Source: Rhodospirillaceae bacterium (GTDB taxonomy: Bacteria; Pseudomonadota; Alphaproteobacteria; Dongiales; Dongiaceae). Taken from it: 64,000 bases of DNA. The stretch spans positions 62,001 to 126,000 of the forward strand of contig SSEL01000009.1 of NCBI GenBank assembly GCA_008012315.1. Direction: 5' to 3'. Of the stretch, positions 38,206-49,022 are shown in pieces. A program made the position numbers and the translations under genes. The notes below the pieces were generated by a model that worked only from the letters and a program-made list of their open reading frames with translations, was not told where the DNA came from and did not search any database. The number at the start of each line of letters is the position of its first letter. The stretch's first letter is position 1.

Positions 38206-38242
38206 GAGACTCGTCTCATAGCGACAAACATGTCGCTATGAG
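38206..38242 (+). other. Overlapping inverted repeats in the rpsA 3' untranslated region
   Basis: Immediately after the rpsA stop, GAGAC/GTCTC (38206-38217) overlaps a 12-bp perfect repeat, CTCATAGCGACA (38215-38226) and TGTCGCTATGAG (38231-38242) with loop AACA. The two stems share bases at 38215-38217 and cannot both form. No T-run follows, so this is not the terminator itself; mRNA stability or protein binding is possible. Confidence 0.45.
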
Positions 38243-38251
38243 GATAAAGTC

Positions 38252-38283
38252 GGCCGGGATGGGCAACCATCCCGGCCTTTTTT
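38252..38283 (+). terminator. Intrinsic terminator of rpsA
   Basis: GGCCGGGATGG (38252-38262) and CCATCCCGGCC (38267-38277) form an 11-bp perfect stem with a GCAA tetraloop and six T residues. Confidence 0.95.
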
Positions 38284-38556
38284 CGTGCTGAAACACCACG
38301 TTTTCAAAAAAACGTATAAAAATGAGCGACTTATCCTTGACGGGCTAAGTTTCCGCTGGCAGCCTTAACCTTACAGCGTGAATTCGGCAACAGGGGGTTG
38401 CCGTGTCGCCACAGGCAGTTAGATGCGTGGGCGGGATTGTCTCTTGAAGAGCCGGTCTTTCGTCTGCACACCGATCGCCGGTAGCGGGTCCGTTACGCTG
38501 ATGGGGAACGCCAGACCTGGAACGGATGCCGGTGTGGACGGGCGACGGGGACAGCA
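38284..38556. other. Intergenic region rpsA / ihfB
   Basis: No gene is visible. The first 60 bases are AT-rich and must hold the ihfB promoter. TTGACG is present at about 38337, but no well-spaced -10 can be seen. Confidence 0.5.
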
Positions 38557-38937
38557 ATGACGAAATCCGAATTGATTTTGCGCATCGGAGCTTTGAATCC
38601 GCATCTCTATCATCGCGATGTCGAGCGCATTGTGACCACCATCTTCGAAGAAATCACCAATGCTCTGGCGCGGCGTGACCGGGTCGAGCTGCGCGGCTTC
38701 GGCGCCTTCTCGGTCAAGGAACGCGATGCGCGCAAAGGGCGCAACCCACGCACCGGCGAGACTGTTGCCGTGGAGGAGAAGGTGGTGCCGTTCTTCAAGA
38801 CCGGTAAGGAACTGCGCGACCGGCTGAACGGGCGCAGCGATGTTCCGGGCACGGGCGGCGACGGCAATACCTTGACCTCGGCGGCCAGCGGCGATGCCGG
38901 CCTGCACAAGGAATCCGGTAATCCCGGTGGAAACTAA
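38557..38937 (+). CDS. ihfB: Integration host factor subunit beta
   Basis: HU/IHF-family DNA-bending protein of 126 residues, longer than the 94-residue E. coli IhfB because of a C-terminal Gly/Ser-rich tail. The pattern [21 protein letters not shown] at the N-terminus, [10 protein letters not shown] near 67-76 and RDRLN near 89 mark the fold and the beta-arm. It heterodimerises with IhfA (not in this window). Position after rpsA is conserved in alphaproteobacteria. Confidence 0.93.
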   Translation: MTKSELILRIGALNPHLYHRDVERIVTTIFEEITNALARRDRVELRGFGAFSVKERDARKGRNPRTGETVAVEEKVVPFFKTGKELRDRLNGRSDVPGTGGDGNTLTSAASGDAGLHKESGNPGGN

Positions 38938-38967
38938 TCATTTCAATCGATTGATCTGATCTCAGCC

Positions 38968-38995
38968 GGCCGGCGCCTCGATGCCGGCCTGTCTT
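38968..38995 (+). terminator. Probable terminator after ihfB
   Basis: GGCCGGC (38968-38974) and GCCGGCC (38983-38989) form a 7-bp stem with an 8-base loop, followed by TGTCTTTT. It is 30 bases after the ihfB stop. Confidence 0.6.
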
Positions 38996-39193
38996 TTCGG
39001 CGGTTCGGCTGTTGTGGTTCCCGCCATGCCGGCTAGAGTTGGATGCTCACAAGTGGAAGCAAAGCTGCTTCAACTTGAAACCATCGCGCTCTAGACTATC
39101 GCCCCGCAATGCCAAGGGTTTCCGCCACCGGGGTGGAGCCGCCGGATAGCGGGGTTTTCGCCGTCATCCTCAGCCGTCAATTACGGGGCCGCC

Positions 39194-39556
39194 ATGCGAC
39201 GTTTTACCTGGATCATCACCTTGCCCATCACCATCCTCGTGGTGCTGTTTGCGGTGATGAACCGGGAGAGCGTCACCCTCAATCTGTGGCCATTGCCCTG
39301 GGATATCGGGGCGCCGCTTTATCTTCTAACCCTTGGCTGCGTGCTCCTCGGCTTCCTGTTCGGCCTGCTGGTCATGTGGCTGAGCCATAGCGGGACCCGT
39401 CGCCGCAGCCGTGATTTGTCCCGCCGGGTTGATGCACAGGCCAATGAACTCAATGCGTTGCGCCGCAATGTCCAGACTGGCACCCAGCCAGGTACCGCTC
39501 TCGCGACGAGCAAAATCGACAGCTCATCACAGCGATTGGTGCCGCCCGCCATCTGA
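39194..39556 (+). CDS. LapA-domain (DUF1049) membrane protein
   Basis: 120-residue inner-membrane protein of the LapA/YciS family with two transmembrane segments (about residues 4-24 and 40-64). The family motif VLFAVMNRESVTLNLWPLPW lies between and beyond the first helix. The C-terminal part is soluble and basic. LapA/YciS with LapB/YciM regulates LPS synthesis in E. coli. Here it is not next to a LapB gene, so the role is inferred from the family only. Confidence 0.82.
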   Translation: MRRFTWIITLPITILVVLFAVMNRESVTLNLWPLPWDIGAPLYLLTLGCVLLGFLFGLLVMWLSHSGTRRRSRDLSRRVDAQANELNALRRNVQTGTQPGTALATSKIDSSSQRLVPPAI

Positions 39557-39648
39557 TCGCCTCCCATCAGGATCGGTAGCGGGCAAGTATCGGATTTACT
39601 TTTCGATTTCGGTTTCCGGGGCTCTCGGGCCGCGACCACCTTGTTTCC

Positions 39649-39677
39649 TTGACTCGTCCGGCCGAAAAGCCTAGTTT
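39649..39677 (+). promoter_or_regulatory. Candidate sigma-70 promoter for ffh
   Basis: TTGACT (39649-39654), 17-base spacer, TAGTTT (39672-39677). The predicted leader of about 170 bases reaches the ffh start. Confidence 0.45.
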
Positions 39678-39852
39678 CCGCCCCGCTTAACCGCTTTTGG
39701 GAGAGCCTCGGCCCCGAGGGGTCCCGTCCGTCCGCGAGTTTCGCGCACGGGCGCGAAATCCGTTGTCTTCATATGCATGCCTATTGCGGGCGGCGATAAA
39801 TGAAGATGCGGGACCGGGAAACCGTTTTGTAACGACCGGATCGCAACGACGC

Positions 39853-41316
39853 ATGTTCGACAAACTGTCAGAACGCCTGAGTGGGGTCTTTGACCGGCTG
39901 ACCAAGCGCGGCGCGCTGTCGGAAGCCGATGTCGATGAAGCCCTGCGCGAGGTGCGCATTGCACTTCTGGAGGCCGATGTCGCCTTGCCGGTCGTCAAGG
40001 ATTTCATCGCCCAGGTGCGTGAAGGCGCGGTGGGCGAGGCGGTGGTCAAATCCGTCACGCCGGGCCAGATGGTCATCAAGCTGGTGCATGACGCGCTGGT
40101 GAAGATGCTCTCGGCGGGCGACCAGACCACCACCGCCATCAGCCTGAATGCGCCATCGCCCGTGCCGATCATGATGGTCGGCCTGCAGGGTTCCGGCAAA
40201 ACCACCAGCACGGCGAAGATCGCCAAGCGCCTGGCCGACCGCCAGGGCAAGAAAGTGCTGATGGCCTCGCTCGACACGCGCCGCCCGGCGGCGCAGCAGC
40301 AATTGGCGATTCTCGCCGAGCAGATCGGCGGTCGTTCGCTGCCGATCGTGCCGGGCGAGCCGCCGGTCGCGATCGCCAAGCGCGCGCTTCAGGCGGCGCG
40401 GCTCGAGGGCTTCGATGTCGTCATGCTCGATACCGCCGGCCGCCTGGCGATCGATGAAGAGCTGATGGATGAGGTGGCGCAGGTTCACGCCGCCGCCAAT
40501 CCGCATGAAACCCTGCTGGTCGCCGATGCGATGACCGGCCAGGATGCGGTGACCGTCGCCAAGGCGTTCAAGGACCGCGTCAATGTCACCGGCATCGTGC
40601 TGACCCGGGTCGACGGCGATGCCCGCGGTGGCGCCGCCTTGTCGATGCGCGCCGTCACCGGCTGCCCGATCAAGTTGCTGGGTGTCGGTGAAAAGATCGA
40701 TGCCCTGGAAGACTTCCATGCCGATCGTATCGCCGGCCGGATCCTCGGCATGGGCGACATCGTCAGCCTGGTCGAAAAGGCGATCGAGACCACCGAGCAG
40801 GAAGAAGCCGAGCGTCTTGCCCGTAAGATGCAGAAGGGCGAGTTCGATCTCGACGACATGGCCTCGCAACTGCGACAGCTCTTGAAGATGGGCGGCCTCG
40901 GCGGGATCATGGGCATGCTGCCCGGCCTCGGCAAGATGCAGAAGCAGCTCGAAGGCAAGGTCGACGACAAGATCGTCAAGCGGTCGATCGCCATCATCGA
41001 ATCGATGACGCCGAAGGAACGCAAGAATCCGGACATCATCAAGGCGTCGCGCAAGAACCGCATCGCCAAAGGAGCCGGCGTCCAGGTGCAGGAAGTCAAT
41101 AAGCTGCTGAAGCAGCATATGGATATGTCCCGCATGATGAAGCAGGTCAGCAAGCTCGGCAAAAAGGGCCTGATGCGCAGCGGCCTCGCCGGCCTGATGA
41201 AGGGCGGTGGCGGCTTGCCGCCGATGGGTCCCGGTGGCGGGCTCGGCGGTGGACTTGGCGGACCGGGTGGTGGATTCCCCGGCGGCTTTCCCGGTATCGG
41301 CGGAGGCAAGAAATGA
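39853..41316 (+). CDS. ffh: Signal recognition particle protein
   Basis: SRP54/Ffh GTPase that targets nascent membrane proteins to FtsY and SecYEG. 487 residues: N domain (1-90), G domain with G1 GLQGSGKTT near 110, DTAGR near 195, and a methionine-rich M domain (about 300-450) that binds 4.5S RNA and signal peptides. A Gly-rich tail (about 460-487) extends the C-terminus. ATG at 39853 starts the conserved MFDKLSERL; the frame is open further upstream but reads as spacer. It overlaps the VOC gene by 4 bases. Confidence 0.97.
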   Translation: MFDKLSERLSGVFDRLTKRGALSEADVDEALREVRIALLEADVALPVVKDFIAQVREGAVGEAVVKSVTPGQMVIKLVHDALVKMLSAGDQTTTAISLNAPSPVPIMMVGLQGSGKTTSTAKIAKRLADRQGKKVLMASLDTRRPAAQQQLAILAEQIGGRSLPIVPGEPPVAIAKRALQAARLEGFDVVMLDTAGRLAIDEELMDEVAQVHAAANPHETLLVADAMTGQDAVTVAKAFKDRVNVTGIVLTRVDGDARGGAALSMRAVTGCPIKLLGVGEKIDALEDFHADRIAGRILGMGDIVSLVEKAIETTEQEEAERLARKMQKGEFDLDDMASQLRQLLKMGGLGGIMGMLPGLGKMQKQLEGKVDDKIVKRSIAIIESMTPKERKNPDIIKASRKNRIAKGAGVQVQEVNKLLKQHMDMSRMMKQVSKLGKKGLMRSGLAGLMKGGGGLPPMGPGGGLGGGLGGPGGGFPGGFPGIGGGKK

Positions 41317-41720
41317 TCGATCATCTCTCGCTCGGTGTCTCCAATCTCGCAGCCGCGCGGCAATACTATGACCGCGTCTTGGCGAGCCTCGGCTATGTCC
41401 GGCTGAGAGATGTCGATATTCCCGGCCAGGGCCTGGTCGCCCATGGCTATGGCGAGAAGGGTGGAAATTCATCCTTCTGGATCGGCGTGCCGGAGCAGGT
41501 GAAGCCGGAAAGCAACCGCTGCGGTGGCGTGCATCTCGCTTTCGCCGCCAGAAGCCGTGCCGATGTCGATGCCTTTCATGCAGCGGCCCTGGCTGCCGGC
41601 GGCACCGATAACGGCGCCCCCGGCCTGCGGCCGCAATATCATGCAGATTACTACGGCGCTTTCGCCTTTGATCCGGACGGCAACAAGATCGAAGCCTGCT
41701 GCCATCATCCGGAACCGTAA
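41313..41720 (+). CDS. VOC (glyoxalase/bleomycin resistance) family protein
   Basis: Single vicinal-oxygen-chelate domain of 135 residues. MIDHLSLGVSNLAAARQYYD is the usual start, with a metal-type His at residue 4, another His in GGVHLAF and a Glu near NKIEA at the end. The start overlaps the ffh stop by 4 bases. The reaction is unknown; members of this subgroup include lactoylglutathione lyase-like and dioxygenase-like proteins. Confidence 0.82.
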   Translation: MIDHLSLGVSNLAAARQYYDRVLASLGYVRLRDVDIPGQGLVAHGYGEKGGNSSFWIGVPEQVKPESNRCGGVHLAFAARSRADVDAFHAAALAAGGTDNGAPGLRPQYHADYYGAFAFDPDGNKIEACCHHPEP

Positions 41721-41772
41721 CCCGAGTTTATCGCATTCAAGAGATCAGCGTTTCAAAAGGAGATAACCAAAT

Positions 41773-42129
41773 ATGTCGTTGAAGATTCGTTTGTCCCGTG
41801 GTGGCGCCAAGAAGCGCCCCTTCTACCGCATCGTCGTGGCCGAATCGCATTTTGCCCGTGACGGCAAGTTCGTCGAGAAGATCGGCACCTACAACCCGAT
41901 GCTGCAAAAGGACGATCCGAACCGCGTGGTGCTGAACACCGAGCGCGCCCAGCATTGGCTGAAGGTCGGTGCGACGCCGAGCGATCGCGTTGCCCTGTTC
42001 CTGGCCCGCGCTGGCCTGGGCGAGGCGCCGAAGCGCCGCGAGCAGCCGAAGCAGTCGCAGCCGAAGGCGAAGGCCCAGGAGCGCGCCAAGGCCGTTGCCG
42101 AAGCTGCCGCCAAGGCTGCCGAAGCCTGA
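41773..42129 (+). CDS. rpsP: 30S ribosomal protein S16
   Basis: 118-residue S16 with the N-terminal [20 protein letters not shown] core and a long Lys/Ala/Gln-rich C-terminal extension (about residues 85-118), common in alphaproteobacteria. AAAGGAGAT is directly upstream. It opens the rpsP-rimM-trmD-rplS operon. Confidence 0.96.
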   Translation: MSLKIRLSRGGAKKRPFYRIVVAESHFARDGKFVEKIGTYNPMLQKDDPNRVVLNTERAQHWLKVGATPSDRVALFLARAGLGEAPKRREQPKQSQPKAKAQERAKAVAEAAAKAAEA

Positions 42130-42170
42130 GCTGACGGTCAGTTGGCTCTGGCGGAACCCGCTGCGTCCAC

Positions 42171-42818
42171 ATGACGTCAGGCAGTCGCAAGACGGTTGGA
42201 GAGAAGATGGTGCTGGTCGGTGCGATCACAGGCGCGCATGGCGTCCGGGGCGAGGTGAAGGTGAAATCCTTCACGGCCGAACCGGCGGCGATCACGGCCT
42301 ATGGTCCGCTCTTCGACGAGAGCGGTACGCGCCGCTTCGACCTGACCCTGACCGCCAAAGGTGGCGATCTGCCGACCAAGGCGGCGTCATCGAAGGCGCT
42401 GCTGATCGGCCGGATCGACGGTATCGTCGATCGCACCAAGGCGGAAGCCCTGAAGGGCCAGCGCCTGTTCGTGCCGCGCGCGCAACTGCCGGCCAATGAA
42501 GATCCCGAGGAATTCTACCTGACGGATCTGATCGGCCTTGCGGTGCGCGACAAGCACGGCGCCGATTTCGGCCGGGTGATCGATGTCGCCAATTACGGCG
42601 CCGGCGATCTGCTGATGGTGGAGGGATCGGCTGAAGGCGATTTCGATGTGCCCTTTGCCAAGGCCTTCGTGCCGGAGATCGATCTGGCCGGCGGCTTTCT
42701 GACGGTCGACCTGCCGGACGATTTCTTCGCCGCGCCCAGTTTCGCCGCCGCGCCAGGCCGCGATGGCGAGGATGTTGGCGATGAGGTCGAGACGGAAGGC
42801 GAGGTGCATGACCGGTGA
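42171..42818 (+). CDS. rimM: 16S rRNA processing protein RimM
   Basis: 30S maturation factor that binds S19 and helps 16S 3' domain assembly. 215 residues, or 203 if translation starts at the internal ATG 42207 ([15 protein letters not shown]), which is the usual family start. N-terminal RimM domain ([14 protein letters not shown]) and C-terminal PRC-barrel ([22 protein letters not shown]) are present. It overlaps trmD by 4 bases. Confidence 0.94.
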   Translation: MTSGSRKTVGEKMVLVGAITGAHGVRGEVKVKSFTAEPAAITAYGPLFDESGTRRFDLTLTAKGGDLPTKAASSKALLIGRIDGIVDRTKAEALKGQRLFVPRAQLPANEDPEEFYLTDLIGLAVRDKHGADFGRVIDVANYGAGDLLMVEGSAEGDFDVPFAKAFVPEIDLAGGFLTVDLPDDFFAAPSFAAAPGRDGEDVGDEVETEGEVHDR

Positions 42819-43576
42819 CCGACGCTGTTCGGGTTCCCGCGTGGCGGGCACGTGTGCTGACCTTGTTCCCGGAGATGTTTCCGGGGCCGCTCGGCCACAG
42901 TCTGGCCGGCCGGGCGCTGGAACGCGGGGACTGGCGTCTGGAGGTGATGGATATCCGCAGCTTTGCGCTGGATAAGCATCGCTCGGTCGACGACACCCCG
43001 TTCGGTGGCGGGCCGGGCATGGTGATGCGGCCGGATGTGGTCGATGCCGCGCTGGCGGCGGCGATGCAGCCGGATGACGGTGCGGTTTCGCCGAGTTCGG
43101 GTTCGGTAGGGCCGGCGATCTATTTCAGCCCGCGCGGGCGGGTGCTGGATCAGACGCTGGTCAAGGAACTGGTCCGCGAGCCGGGTTGCGTGATGCTTTG
43201 CGGCCGCTATGAAGGCCTCGACGAACGGGTCATCGAGGCCCGCGGATTGATCGAAGTCAGTCTCGGCGACTTCGTTCTGTCCGGTGGCGAGGTGGCGGCG
43301 CTGGCGCTGATGGATGCGGTGGTCCGGCTGATACCCGGTGTGATGGGTGCGGCCGAAACGCTGGATGAAGAGAGCTTCGAACGGGGATTGCTGGAATATC
43401 CCCATTACACGCGGCCAGCCGTCTGGCAGGGCCGCCCGGTGCCGGAGGTCCTGCTGTCCGGGCACCATGAGAAGATCAATGCCTGGCGGCGACGCCAGGC
43501 GGAAGACGTGACGAGATTGCGGCGGCCCGATTTATGGGCGGCCTATGAGAAACGCGCCGAGAAAGACGAGGCGTAA
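42815..43576 (+). CDS. trmD: tRNA (guanine-N1)-methyltransferase
   Basis: Methylates G37 of tRNAs with a G36 using S-adenosylmethionine, preventing frameshifting. 253 residues, with the SPOUT knot elements [11 protein letters not shown] (about 129-139) and [11 protein letters not shown] (about 149-159), and the catalytic Asp of the linker region. GTG at 42815 overlaps the rimM stop by 4 bases. Operon position between rimM and rplS is conserved. Confidence 0.96.
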   Translation: MTDAVRVPAWRARVLTLFPEMFPGPLGHSLAGRALERGDWRLEVMDIRSFALDKHRSVDDTPFGGGPGMVMRPDVVDAALAAAMQPDDGAVSPSSGSVGPAIYFSPRGRVLDQTLVKELVREPGCVMLCGRYEGLDERVIEARGLIEVSLGDFVLSGGEVAALALMDAVVRLIPGVMGAAETLDEESFERGLLEYPHYTRPAVWQGRPVPEVLLSGHHEKINAWRRRQAEDVTRLRRPDLWAAYEKRAEKDEA

Positions 43577-43643
43577 CAGATACCGGTGTCCACGCCTTCG
43601 AAAGCCTGGACGCCGGACGACATTACAAGGAAGGAACTGTGTC

Positions 43644-44030
43644 ATGACGACATTGCATGATTTCGAGAAGGACCAGGTTGCTAAGCTGGCTGCGGCATCC
43701 AAGCTGCCGGAATTCGCGCCGGGTGATACCGTGAAGGTGAATGTGAAGGTGGTCGAAGGCGACCGTGAACGCGTCCAGGCTTTCGAGGGCGTCTGCATCG
43801 CCCGCAAGAATGCCGGCGTGAACTCGTCCTTCACCGTGCGCAAGATCTCCTACGGCGAAGGGGTGGAGCGCGTGTTCCCGCTCTACAGCCCGCGCCTGGT
43901 GAGCGTGGAGCTGGTGCGTCGTGGCGATGTGCGCCGCGCGAAGCTCTATTACCTGCGCGGCCTGCGCGGCAAGGCGGCCCGTATCGCCGAAAAGACGACG
44001 ACGGCGCCGACGACCGCGGCCAGCGAATAA
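43644..44030 (+). CDS. rplS: 50S ribosomal protein L19
   Basis: 128-residue L19 at the 30S-50S interface. [20 protein letters not shown] and the central [21 protein letters not shown] are family-typical, and the C-terminus ends in a Thr/Ala-rich tail. ATG at 43644 was chosen over an upstream frame that overlaps trmD. AAGGAA is seven bases upstream. Confidence 0.96.
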   Translation: MTTLHDFEKDQVAKLAAASKLPEFAPGDTVKVNVKVVEGDRERVQAFEGVCIARKNAGVNSSFTVRKISYGEGVERVFPLYSPRLVSVELVRRGDVRRAKLYYLRGLRGKAARIAEKTTTAPTTAASE

Positions 44031-44277
44031 GGCCGCTCATCGGGTCGCCAGATCCGATGATACTGGACCCGGCTTAGGCTGGAGGGGCCATGCCCGGCAT
44101 CGGTGCGCCCGATGCGGTCAAGGCGTGGCCCCGGCAGTGAGTGACAAGATTCCCGGCGGGGCCGATTTGCCGCCGTGGATGTTGTAATCGAGGCATCACC
44201 GCGATCGTGCCAGCGGCCTCCGGACCAATGGCCTTGGAACGATGCGGGACATTGACGATCAAGGACGTGTGGCCGCC

Positions 44278-45684
<1,407 letters not shown>

Positions 45685-45737
45685 TTCCGGCTTAGCCAGG
45701 CCGCCCGGCCTGGCTTACATCCCATTACGTCGAGCAA

Positions 45738-45773
45738 GGGGCGGCATCTCTGTGATGCCGCCCCTATGTTTTT
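45738..45773 (+). terminator. Intrinsic terminator of leuC
   Basis: GGGGCGGCATC (45738-45748) and GATGCCGCCCC (45754-45764) form an 11-bp perfect stem with a 5-base loop, followed by TATGTTTTT. Strong evidence that leuC ends a transcript before the two-component genes. Confidence 0.9.
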
Positions 45774-45983
45774 GATCCGTTTAGATTCTTTTTTCCCAAC
45801 GGCTTTTTCTGTAACCTTGCCTTTGCGTCAGCTTGCTGACAGGCCAGCTTTCTATGCTCCATCCCGTTGCGGCCGCTTCGCTGCGGTCGTGACGCCGAAC
45901 CGCAGCCTCCGGCTGCTCGCGACACCATCTGCCGGGGACACCGTTTTTCGGCGGCCATCGGCCAATTAAGGGACTGGAACAGA

Positions 45984-46658
45984 ATGCGATTGCTGTTGAT
46001 CGAGGATAACGACCGTCTGTCGGAATTTCTGGAAAAGGCGTTGCGGGACGCCAATTTTACCGTCGACCGGGTGGCGGATCTTCGTGACGCCGATGCTGCC
46101 ATGGCGGGCGCCCGTTTCGATGCGGTGATTCTGGATCTCGGTTTGCCGGATGGCAATGGGCTCGACTTGCTGCAGGCTCGTCGTGCCGCCGCCGATTCGA
46201 CGCCGATCCTGGTGCTGACTGCCCGGGACGGCCTCAGTGACCGGGTCGATGGTCTCAATCATGGTGCCGATGACTACATGACCAAGCCCTTTGCCATGGA
46301 AGAGCTGGTCGCGCGCATCAAGGCCTTGCTGCGCCGCCCTGGCGCCGCCCTCGGCGTGCAGCTCAATCTCGGCAATGTCAGCCTGGATACCTCCGGTCCG
46401 GCTTTGATGGTGGAAGGCAAGCGCGCCGGACTGACGCGGCGCGAGCTGGCGCTGATGGAAATCCTGCTGCGGCGTCCCGGCAATGTCGTCAATCGCACCA
46501 TCATCGAGGACGGCATCTATGGTTTCGATGATGAAGTCGGTACCAATGCCCTGGAAGTGCTGGTCTCCCGTTTGCGGAAAAAGCTGACCGCCAATGGCGC
46601 CGATATTCATCTCCACACTGTCCGTGGCGTTGGGTATATGGTGATGGAGCCTCATTGA
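45984..46658 (+). CDS. OmpR-family response regulator
   Basis: 224 residues. N-terminal receiver with acidic pocket E7/D8, phospho-acceptor D51 (VILDLGLPDG) and Lys near TKPF (about 100). C-terminal winged-helix DNA-binding domain (about 128-222, ending VRGVGYMVMEPH). ATG at 45984 starts MRLLLIEDN. The partner kinase gene begins right after. It is similar to TctD/QseB/PhoP-type regulators, and the targets are unknown. Confidence 0.94.
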   Translation: MRLLLIEDNDRLSEFLEKALRDANFTVDRVADLRDADAAMAGARFDAVILDLGLPDGNGLDLLQARRAAADSTPILVLTARDGLSDRVDGLNHGADDYMTKPFAMEELVARIKALLRRPGAALGVQLNLGNVSLDTSGPALMVEGKRAGLTRRELALMEILLRRPGNVVNRTIIEDGIYGFDDEVGTNALEVLVSRLRKKLTANGADIHLHTVRGVGYMVMEPH

Positions 46659-46769
46659 TTGCTGACCGACCGGAGATTGCCTGACGCGCGATTGCCTGAC
46701 GGGCGTATCGATCAAGGAGGCGGAAGAGCCGTCGGTTCGGGGACGGCGAGCTTACCGGGCTCCGCGGTC

Positions 46770-48158
46770 ATGGGTCAGTTCAAACGTGCCTTTACCAACC
46801 GCTCGCTGCAGTCCCGCCTCCTCCTCAGGCTGGGCGGGGTCTGCATTTTCTTTTGCCTGCTGGTCGGCGCAGCGCTCTTCCTGATCTATCGCAGTGCCAA
46901 TAGCGACATCCTGTTCGGCAAGCTGCAGGAAATCACCGACACGGTCGAACGCAATCTGCAACACCAGCCGGATGGCTCCTGGCGGCTCAATCCCGACGGC
47001 ATTTCCAGCGGCGTCACCTACCTCATCCGCGATATGACGGGGCGGGAATTGCTGCGCGGCGGCCATAATCCCGATCTCATCCAGCCATTGCCGATCATCG
47101 GCCTCGATGGCGAGGACGATATCAGCGATTTCCTGATCCAGCGGCCGCTGAAGGACGGCCATCCGCTGAAGCGGCACGTCTTCACCCTGGTCAGCGTGCT
47201 GACGATCGACAATCAGCGGTTGATCGTGCAGATCACCGTGCGGCCCAGCGCCACGATGGTCGGGATCGATGCCCTGACCCAGGAATGGCTGGGGGAATTC
47301 CTGCCCTTCGCGATTCCGATGTCGCTGGTCCTGCTTGCCGTTCTCAGCCTCACCGTGCGATCGGCCCTGGCGCCGCTTGAACGGCTGCAGCGTTTCGCCG
47401 CCGCAATCGGCCCGTTGCGGACCGATCTTCGATTGCCGACCGACGATCTGCCGGCCGAACTCCTGGAACCGGTCCGCACCATCAATGGCGCCCTTGGCCG
47501 GCTGGATGACGGGTTCCGCCTGCAACGCGATTTCATGGCCGATGCGGCGCATGAATTGCGCACACCGCTGGCGGTCCTGGCGGCGCATCTGGAAAGCCTC
47601 GGCGACGACCGGGACCTGCAGCCGCTGCGGGCCGATGTCGAGCGCATGACCCGGCTGGTGGGCCAGATGACAATGGTGGCGCAGCTCGAAGCCCTTACCA
47701 TCCAGAGCAGCGACAGCGCCGATCTCAGCGCCATTTCCATGGAGCTGGCCGCCTTGATGGCGCCCCTGGCGATCAGCCAGAAGCGGGGAATCGCCGTCAA
47801 TGGCGCGGAACAGCCGATCCTGGTGCGCGGCAATCCCGATGCGATCTACCAGGCCTTGCGCAACCTGGTGGAAAACGCTTTGCGTTACACGGCGGAAGGC
47901 ACCGAGGTCGAGTTGACCCTGGATCCGGCCGGCAAGGTTGGTGTCGCCGATCGCGGGCCGGGCATTCCGCCGGCGGACCGCCAGCGCCTGTTCCACCGCT
48001 TCTGGCGGGCCGACCGGCGCAGTACCGGCAATGCCGGATTGGGCCTGGCGATCGCCCAGCGGATCGCCGAGCTGCATCACGGCAGCCTGTCGGTCGACGA
48101 CAATCCCGGCGGCGGCGCCCGCTTCACCTTGCAGGTGCCGCTGCTGAGCCGGGCATGA
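46770..48158 (+). CDS. Membrane sensor histidine kinase (TctE/QseC-like)
   Basis: 462 residues from ATG 46770; the frame can also begin at TTG 46659, adjacent to the regulator stop. Transmembrane helices near residues 20-44 and 165-190 enclose a periplasmic sensor with a 2CSK_N-like pattern. HisKA contains H261 in DAAHELRTP. The HATPase part has NLVENALRYT and DRGPGIP, with GNAGLGLAIAQRIAELH near the end. It probably phosphorylates the regulator encoded upstream. The signal is unknown; TctE-type kinases sense tricarboxylates, but that is only a family analogy. Confidence 0.9.
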   Translation: MGQFKRAFTNRSLQSRLLLRLGGVCIFFCLLVGAALFLIYRSANSDILFGKLQEITDTVERNLQHQPDGSWRLNPDGISSGVTYLIRDMTGRELLRGGHNPDLIQPLPIIGLDGEDDISDFLIQRPLKDGHPLKRHVFTLVSVLTIDNQRLIVQITVRPSATMVGIDALTQEWLGEFLPFAIPMSLVLLAVLSLTVRSALAPLERLQRFAAAIGPLRTDLRLPTDDLPAELLEPVRTINGALGRLDDGFRLQRDFMADAAHELRTPLAVLAAHLESLGDDRDLQPLRADVERMTRLVGQMTMVAQLEALTIQSSDSADLSAISMELAALMAPLAISQKRGIAVNGAEQPILVRGNPDAIYQALRNLVENALRYTAEGTEVELTLDPAGKVGVADRGPGIPPADRQRLFHRFWRADRRSTGNAGLGLAIAQRIAELHHGSLSVDDNPGGGARFTLQVPLLSRA

Positions 48159-48334
48159 GGTTGGCCGCGATCGAGGCGGCCTGCAATCACCGCGCAGCTG
48201 CCGCCCGGCACCTGCGCGGACTCCGGACTTGTTTCAAGGGGGTTGGCGTGACATAAAAGCCGGCGATCCGGCCGGTCATGGCGGGTCGCCTATGTGCGGC
48301 ACCGTCCGATCCGGCCCAGAAAGAGCCGGGAATC

Positions 48335-48943
48335 ATGCAAAAATTCAACGTTTTGACTGGTGTTGCCGCCCCGCTGCCGATGATCAATGTCGATACCGAC
48401 ATGATCATCCCGAAGCAGTTCCTGAAAACCATCAAGCGCACAGGACTCGGCAAGAACCTGTTCGACGAGATGCGCTATACGCCGGATGGCAAGGAAATAC
48501 CGGATTTCGTGCTGAACAAGCCGGCCTATCGCAAGGCCGAGATCCTGGTGGCCGGCGATAATTTCGGTTGCGGTTCCTCCCGCGAGCACGCGCCCTGGGC
48601 GCTGCTGGATTTCGGCATCCGCTGCATCATCGCGCCGAGTTTCGCCGACATCTTCTACAACAACTGCTTCAAGAACGGCATCCTGCCGATCAAGCTGCCG
48701 CAGGAAGAGGTCGACAAGCTGATGGACGACGCCAATCGCGGCGCCAATGCGGTCATCACCGTCGATCTGGAGAAGCAGGAATTGCGCGGTCCCGATGGCG
48801 GCGTCATCCACTTCGACGTCGATCCATTCCGCAAGCACTGCCTGCTGAACGGCCTGGACGATATCGGCCTGACCATGCAGAAGGCACCGGATATCGCCAG
48901 CTACGAAAGCAAGAACAAACTCAGCCAGCCCTGGCTTTGGTAA
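48335..48943 (+). CDS. leuD: 3-isopropylmalate dehydratase small subunit
   Basis: 202-residue swivelling-domain subunit that completes the LeuC active site. [15 protein letters not shown] (about 18-32) and [14 protein letters not shown] (about 73-86) are family signatures. ATG at 48335 begins the conserved MQKFNVLTG; an upstream in-frame start is less likely. leuB follows 79 bases downstream. Confidence 0.97.
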   Translation: MQKFNVLTGVAAPLPMINVDTDMIIPKQFLKTIKRTGLGKNLFDEMRYTPDGKEIPDFVLNKPAYRKAEILVAGDNFGCGSSREHAPWALLDFGIRCIIAPSFADIFYNNCFKNGILPIKLPQEEVDKLMDDANRGANAVITVDLEKQELRGPDGGVIHFDVDPFRKHCLLNGLDDIGLTMQKAPDIASYESKNKLSQPWLW

Positions 48944-49022
48944 TCTGCCCCCGGCGACGCGCTCATGTGTCGCCGGCTTCATTTCATTCTGCGGCCAAAG
49001 TTTCCTGAAAGCGATTGACCAA

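Noticed and set aside
44037-44060. TCATCGG/CCGATGA inverted repeat after rplS as a terminator
   Set aside because: The loop is 10 bases with no T-run, so evidence for termination is insufficient.
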